43,083 nt of DNA from Gordoniibacillus chartarius. Lineage in GTDB: Bacteria; Bacillota; Bacilli; Paenibacillales; NBRC-103111. The stretch spans positions 1 to 43,083 of the forward strand of contig NZ_JBHLWN010000063.1 of assembly GCF_042432825.1 (NCBI RefSeq), given 5' to 3'. Every line of letters begins with the position of its first letter. Within the stretch, counting starts at the first letter, position 1. Positions 40,301 through 43,083 of the stretch are shown piece after piece. The translations under genes and the position numbers were made by a program. A model generated the notes under the pieces. It was not told the DNA's origin. It did not search any database and saw nothing but the letters and a program-made list of their open reading frames with translations.

Positions 40301-41855
40301 CCTTCGGCCGGAAGCGAATCGGAAGTATGTGGTGAAGGCCGTCGCCGTGGACGATCAAGGAAATCGTTCGAAACCGTCGGAAGTTCGCTCCGTGTTGCTG
40401 TTGCCGAAGCCGTTAAAACCAGCGGATTTCCGGTTCAACAAATGGGGAACCTCTCAGGTCATCCAATGGCGTGAAGAAGGCAATGTTTCGCCGGTAACGT
40501 ATCGTTTGTACCGGCAGATTGCCGATGACGGGGAATGGAAACTGCTTGCTGAATTGCCGGCGGGAACGACCCGATACGTCGATCGTTTGGAACTCGAAGA
40601 CGGTGAGCGGGTGCAGTATGTTGTAGCTTCGGTCGACCCGGAAGGAACGGAGTCCGACAAGGCCGGGCCGGTCGGTCCTGTGGTGTCGCTTTCGGACAAT
40701 CCGATTTTGCGGCTTAGCCATGTGTCACCGGAAGAGGTGAAATTGGCGAGCACAGCTGTTCGGGGAGCGGAATCGTACACGCTGGAGCGAAGGCTATCCG
40801 ACGATTGGACCGTGATTGAGACCAAACGTGGCACGGAAGACGCAGCAGAGTGGCTGGACCGCGATATTCGCCCCGGTCAACGCTACCAATACCGGGTGAC
40901 CGCAGAGCGCAATGCCGTCCGAGCGGTGTCGATCCCCATTTTTGTGACGGTACCGGGTTCTGCTCCTTCCATGCCCGTCGCCTTGGAGGCGAAACAAGAA
41001 GAAAACGGGGTTCGGCTTCGCTGGCAACCGCCTGCTGAAGGCGCCGATGCCTACAACCTGTATGTGCAAGCGGGCGACGGCCCGATATTGCTGCTGGCCC
41101 CGCGCATTGACGCTTTGACGTATAAGGACGGAACAGTTCGCTCCGATGGAACTTATATCTACCATGTTTCGGCCTGGAAGGACGGTAAAGAATCGGAAAA
41201 AGCGGCTTTTCCCGCAGTTTCGATAATGAATCGTCCTCCTTCCGGTTGGGGCAGTCCCGAGGATGATCCGAAAGATCACATCGGCGATTACGTGGTTGTG
41301 GAACAGGTAGGCGAAAGCGTAAGGATTTCCTGGAAAGCCGCTGAAGGTTCGCCAGCTCACTATTTCGTATATCGTCAGGAAGCGGGCAGCATGTATCAAA
41401 AGCTGATCGCGGTGTTAACCGGCGATCGGCTGCAGTTTACGGACAGCACGGCGAAAGTCGGAAAAACCTATGTCTACGCCGTTCAAGCCCAATACCGGAA
41501 GCCATACGGGAGCTTGCTGACGCCCAAGTTTGAAGCGAAGCCGATCAAGGTCGTGCCGGAAGACGGGATTCTCCCGTCTGCGGTGTTCGATCCGTCACAT
41601 GTAACGGCATCCATTGACGATGGCCGCGTCCTGATCACGTGGGAGACGCCGAAAGCCGCCAAAGAATACCTCATTTACAGGAAGAAAACCACAGACCCGA
41701 TGCGAATCTTGGTCGGTAGAGTTCCCGGAGCAAAGGGAACGTTGTTTACCGACGACTCGGTTAAATCCGGCGAGCAAGTGGAGTATGAAGTGATCGCCCG
41801 GTATCCGGGCGGAAACTCGGCGACGGTGAAATCCAATGCGATTGCGATCCCATGA
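37350..41855 (+). CDS. Giant secreted vWA/CARDB/FN3 surface protein (1501 aa)
   Basis: ATG 37350 follows GGGAGG. A signal peptide is followed by a von Willebrand A domain with the metal site DTTGSMS (Asp54), continuing to about residue 235. An Ig/FN3-like part follows. Two CARDB-type modules (about 425-640) have the pattern NEGEQAASAFRVTLYDDG and EANEGNNEI. Eight or nine FN3-like modules fill the rest, four of them joined by linkers containing DxVP. There is no LPxTG, no C-terminal membrane helix and no S-layer motif, so it is released or held by partners. Position after the pilins and before TadE suggests a pilus-linked adhesin. Confidence 0.88.
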   Translation: MYGDEKTNRSAGKRIVSCLLFLVLAFSPVFSGIGAAAPSETLVSATVDVIVAIDTTGSMSGWIQQVRSETTSFANQLEAEGFDYRLGLLDFKDIRVDGGPWWYGFTDDSSTFNRWVGGLRATGGGDWPESDINAMYNGYLKFKSESRSTAGRMIILITDAPFLSNESGYDVKEIGKLLSDNNIVLNIIGTGADSYGQARELDGYTRGEYFRTNDLRTAYQGIIAQIQRNTPPKVENSKVVLPPGVDPGSINTTTELEFSLVGSDADGDALRYYWEALSPEERKVFLGSTPMIRVRLTEPGVWEVTGTATDPTGESVSVTHTIAVGNRKPAVTNLRVDSANTKMPTVSWNYSDPEGHPQEKIHMRVKKSGTVVWDSGEISQPNASMTAKGMDYGQDYVVEVRAMDRYDAWSDWASLPIHIYSLPDLRPMALVTTPAGSVLDQNTVNVAVLLKNEGEQAASAFRVTLYDDGNAVAEQTISSLAGGGSRDVSFSFQANRPALHQLKAVVDSAKQVAEANEGNNEIAGSIQVLHRVELVPSIEVVPAPEVPQGGRYDVRVQIKNNGQGAAGSFRVDLFQNGARISQKTIDRLDAGAVASFELDDVLAEPAGNVTYKVIADAAAQIAESREDNNAAEAAIRVASVQEVRNVRITATPDGRSATVSWDDPADAFFDHVNLLFEGTSQRVDKGVQKWMFRGLKPETSYNLRIATVNTAGKRSVGINQTVTTPRDSVPPDDVGNARITVVPTGKAFQVTWQDPAADDVKEVRIAYRPSGETFGEPLIVPKGVKKIALDGLANGTTYEIRLTAVDIYGNTSAGITVTGVPKDTVPAGEVRNVRLTSGPQGRSIRAEWTDPNDPDYRLTVVSLLDKYGKFVGTPITVEKGKQNVTFLKVMPGADYVLQFVTVDEAGNRSAGVKTSLRTDEDTVPTEAVRNLSAVPDKKTGSIRMSWTDPEEEDLKEIVLWIKEDQEGAEWTETGRIPAGVESVVLRPEANRKYVVKAVAVDDQGNRSKPSEVRSVLLLPKPLKPADFRFNKWGTSQVIQWREEGNVSPVTYRLYRQIADDGEWKLLAELPAGTTRYVDRLELEDGERVQYVVASVDPEGTESDKAGPVGPVVSLSDNPILRLSHVSPEEVKLASTAVRGAESYTLERRLSDDWTVIETKRGTEDAAEWLDRDIRPGQRYQYRVTAERNAVRAVSIPIFVTVPGSAPSMPVALEAKQEENGVRLRWQPPAEGADAYNLYVQAGDGPILLLAPRIDALTYKDGTVRSDGTYIYHVSAWKDGKESEKAAFPAVSIMNRPPSGWGSPEDDPKDHIGDYVVVEQVGESVRISWKAAEGSPAHYFVYRQEAGSMYQKLIAVLTGDRLQFTDSTAKVGKTYVYAVQAQYRKPYGSLLTPKFEAKPIKVVPEDGILPSAVFDPSHVTASIDDGRVLITWETPKAAKEYLIYRKKTTDPMRILVGRVPGAKGTLFTDDSVKSGEQVEYEVIARYPGGNSATVKSNAIAIP

Positions 41856-42366
41856 GCTGCGTCCAAAGCAGCGGAGCCGCCTGAACAGGTGGCTCCGCGA
41901 TCAATCCGGAACGGCCAGTCTGGAATGGCTTGTCCTGCTGCCCTTTTTATTGTTCTTTCTGTTGATCGGTGTTGATTTTATGCGCTGGCAGATCACGCTC
42001 TTTGCCGTCCAGCCTGTCGCGGAGACAGCGACGCAGGCAATCGAGATGCGGAAAGGAACGGATGAACAGGTGCTGCAGGATGTTGCCCGTTTACTGGAAC
42101 AAAGAGGTCTGGATCCGGCACAGTGGTCATTTTCCGTCACTCCGGTGGAGGCAACGCCCCATCCAACATGGTGGGTGACCTTTAAAACACGCATCCCCTT
42201 TCGCGCGTTTGCTCTCTTCGGCCAGGATGTATCCGTTCCGATCGAAGTCACCCGAGCAAGCGATTTCCGAAAAGGTCATGTAGCGCCGGGCAATAACAAC
42301 GAAGAGGCAGCATCGGCTCATCAAGTCTCTGTCATGAAGGAAGGTGGATGGCATGTTGATCCATAG
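41836..42366 (+). CDS. TadE-like minor pilin (176 aa)
   Basis: The start overlaps the end of the adhesin gene by 20 nt. A basic leader (RSRLNRWLRDQSG) precedes TASLEWLVLLPFLLFFLLIG, the TadE signature in which Gly precedes the cleavage and Glu is at +5. The rest is an extracytoplasmic domain of about 120 residues. TadE/TadF pseudopilins are needed for Flp pilus formation. Confidence 0.85.
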   Translation: MRLRSHELRPKQRSRLNRWLRDQSGTASLEWLVLLPFLLFFLLIGVDFMRWQITLFAVQPVAETATQAIEMRKGTDEQVLQDVARLLEQRGLDPAQWSFSVTPVEATPHPTWWVTFKTRIPFRAFALFGQDVSVPIEVTRASDFRKGHVAPGNNNEEAASAHQVSVMKEGGWHVDP

Positions 42367-42646
42367 GAGGCTTCATGCGCAATCCCCGATGGACAACGAT
42401 TGGGTGGAGGTGGGCAGAAGAGGCAGCGGCAATGTGTTGTCTGTTCAGATGATGGCCATGCCATCCGACGAGCATTCGGTCCTCTTCCGGATGGTGAATC
42501 GCAAGACCGGCGCGATCGTTGTCGAACCCTGGATATTGCATCGCGATTTGATCCGGATGCTCCACAGCGGGTTATCCATGCTGAACGACAAACAGGAGCA
42601 CCCTGCCATTTTCCCGCGCTTGCGTTTCAACCGGAGAAAGAAGTGA
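42353..42646 (+). CDS. Hypothetical protein after TadE (97 aa)
   Basis: ATG 42353 lies behind AAGGTGG and overlaps the TadE end by 14 nt. The product has no signal peptide or membrane helix. It includes SVLFRMVNRKTGAIVVEPWI and a basic end (FPRLRFNRRKK), compatible with a FlaG/FliW-like or small regulator fold. No family was recognised. Confidence 0.6.
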   Translation: MLIHRRLHAQSPMDNDWVEVGRRGSGNVLSVQMMAMPSDEHSVLFRMVNRKTGAIVVEPWILHRDLIRMLHSGLSMLNDKQEHPAIFPRLRFNRRKK

Positions 42647-42748
42647 TGCTCCTGTTGATCGGAACGGGGACTCTTTTGTATGAAAGACTGTAGGGCGTAT
42701 AAACCGTTGATTTCCAGGTTGAACTCTATGGTGTGGGAGGTGAATGGA

Positions 42749-42964
42749 TTGATCATTCATATGACATGCCGGGAATGTGAGCATAACGGGGATTTGGACC
42801 ATTACGCCCGGGATGTAGTCAAAAGCGGAGGAAGGATTGTGTATCGCGAACTGGACGCAGCTCGCGAAAGAGGACTGCTGTCGGTTGAATTCGATAGCGA
42901 AGCGCAGGCCTCGGATTTTTGGGATCGCTTCAAACAGACGGATTCGTATCCGTTTTGCAGTTGA
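42749..42964 (+). CDS. Small CxxC protein (71 aa)
   Basis: TTG 42749 lies 6 nt after GGGAGGTG; ATG 42680 and 42728 are in frame but have poorer sites. The N-terminus holds CRECEHNGD, one half of a zinc knuckle. The rest is charged and includes SVEFDSEAQASDFWDRFK. No family was recognised. It is closed by a terminator and is the last gene of the cluster. Confidence 0.55.
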   Translation: MIIHMTCRECEHNGDLDHYARDVVKSGGRIVYRELDAARERGLLSVEFDSEAQASDFWDRFKQTDSYPFCS

Positions 42965-42985
42965 TTTCATAGGCGCCCAGACAAA

Positions 42986-43014
42986 GCGATCTCTGAAGAT
43001 GAGGTCGTTTTTTT
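42986..43014 (+). terminator. Terminator at the end of the cluster
   Basis: CGATCTC (42987-42993) and GAGGTCG (43001-43007) pair, followed by seven T residues. Confidence 0.8.
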
Positions 43015-43083
43015 ATGCTTCAAATAGAGGCTCGGAATTAAGCAGGTGTTCTGAGTCTGAATGAGGGGTGAATGAGGCAGAAG

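Noticed and set aside
17389..42964. Calling the region an integrative conjugative element
   Set aside because: No integrase, HUH relaxase, att direct repeats or tRNA target could be seen; only transfer-type genes support it.

Overview
The window looks like a chromosomal stretch from a spore-former-type Bacillota (Bacillales, Paenibacillaceae/Alicyclobacillaceae-like). Strong AGGAGG ribosome sites, frequent TTG/GTG starts, a Firmicutes cytochrome bd operon ending in a tiny cydS-type gene, a GEMM-I c-di-GMP riboswitch and a TcpA/C/E/F-style conjugation cluster all point that way. The genus cannot be fixed from the sequence alone. No rRNA, tRNA or CRISPR was seen.

Region 1 (1-9.8 kb) is a gene graveyard around an intact cytochrome bd operon. 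It holds remnants of an IS21-type transposase, an EAL/histidine-kinase chimera, a frameshifted hypothetical gene, an IS4-like scrap, a peptide/nickel permease, a SCO1-like lipoprotein, a copper P-type ATPase, a response-regulator scrap and a CopC-like start. The permease gene is split by an intact 3.04-kb transposon (2133-5173). That element has 20-bp perfect terminal inverted repeats, an 11-12 bp target duplication, a DDE-like zinc-ribbon transposase, a small accessory gene and a lipoprotein cargo gene. Cytochrome bd (cydA-cydB-cydS, minus strand) survives between the wrecks.

Region 2 (9.8-17.1 kb) has modA-modB (no modC visible) divergent from a DNA-binding/substrate-binding-fold regulator, then a RelE-type toxin scrap, an XRE regulator and a small membrane protein. 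A c-di-GMP riboswitch with its own terminator follows, upstream of an alpha/beta hydrolase and a histidine kinase/LuxR response regulator pair whose genes overlap by about 150 nt.

Region 3 (17.1-20 kb) is AT-rich and regulatory. It carries two paralogous ArpU/sigma-like proteins, two very small membrane-protein genes, and three copies of a promoter-like plus terminator-hairpin module. The last copy sits directly before the secretion operon.

Region 4 (20-43 kb) is one long, tightly coupled plus-strand cluster. It first encodes a Gram-positive type IV secretion apparatus: VirD4-like coupling ATPase, replication-relaxation protein, TcpC/VirB8, a small VirB2/TcpD-like membrane protein, TcpE/VirB3, VirB4, VirB6-like, and an SLT-like/M23 wall protein. 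It continues without a break into a Tad/Flp pilus system: prepilin peptidase, CpaB, TadZ, TadA, TadB, TadC, two Flp pilins, a 1501-residue vWA/CARDB/FN3 surface protein and TadE. The layout suggests a DNA- or protein-export channel built together with an adhesive Tad pilus. No integrase, classical relaxase or att site is visible, so calling it an integrative conjugative element would go beyond the evidence.
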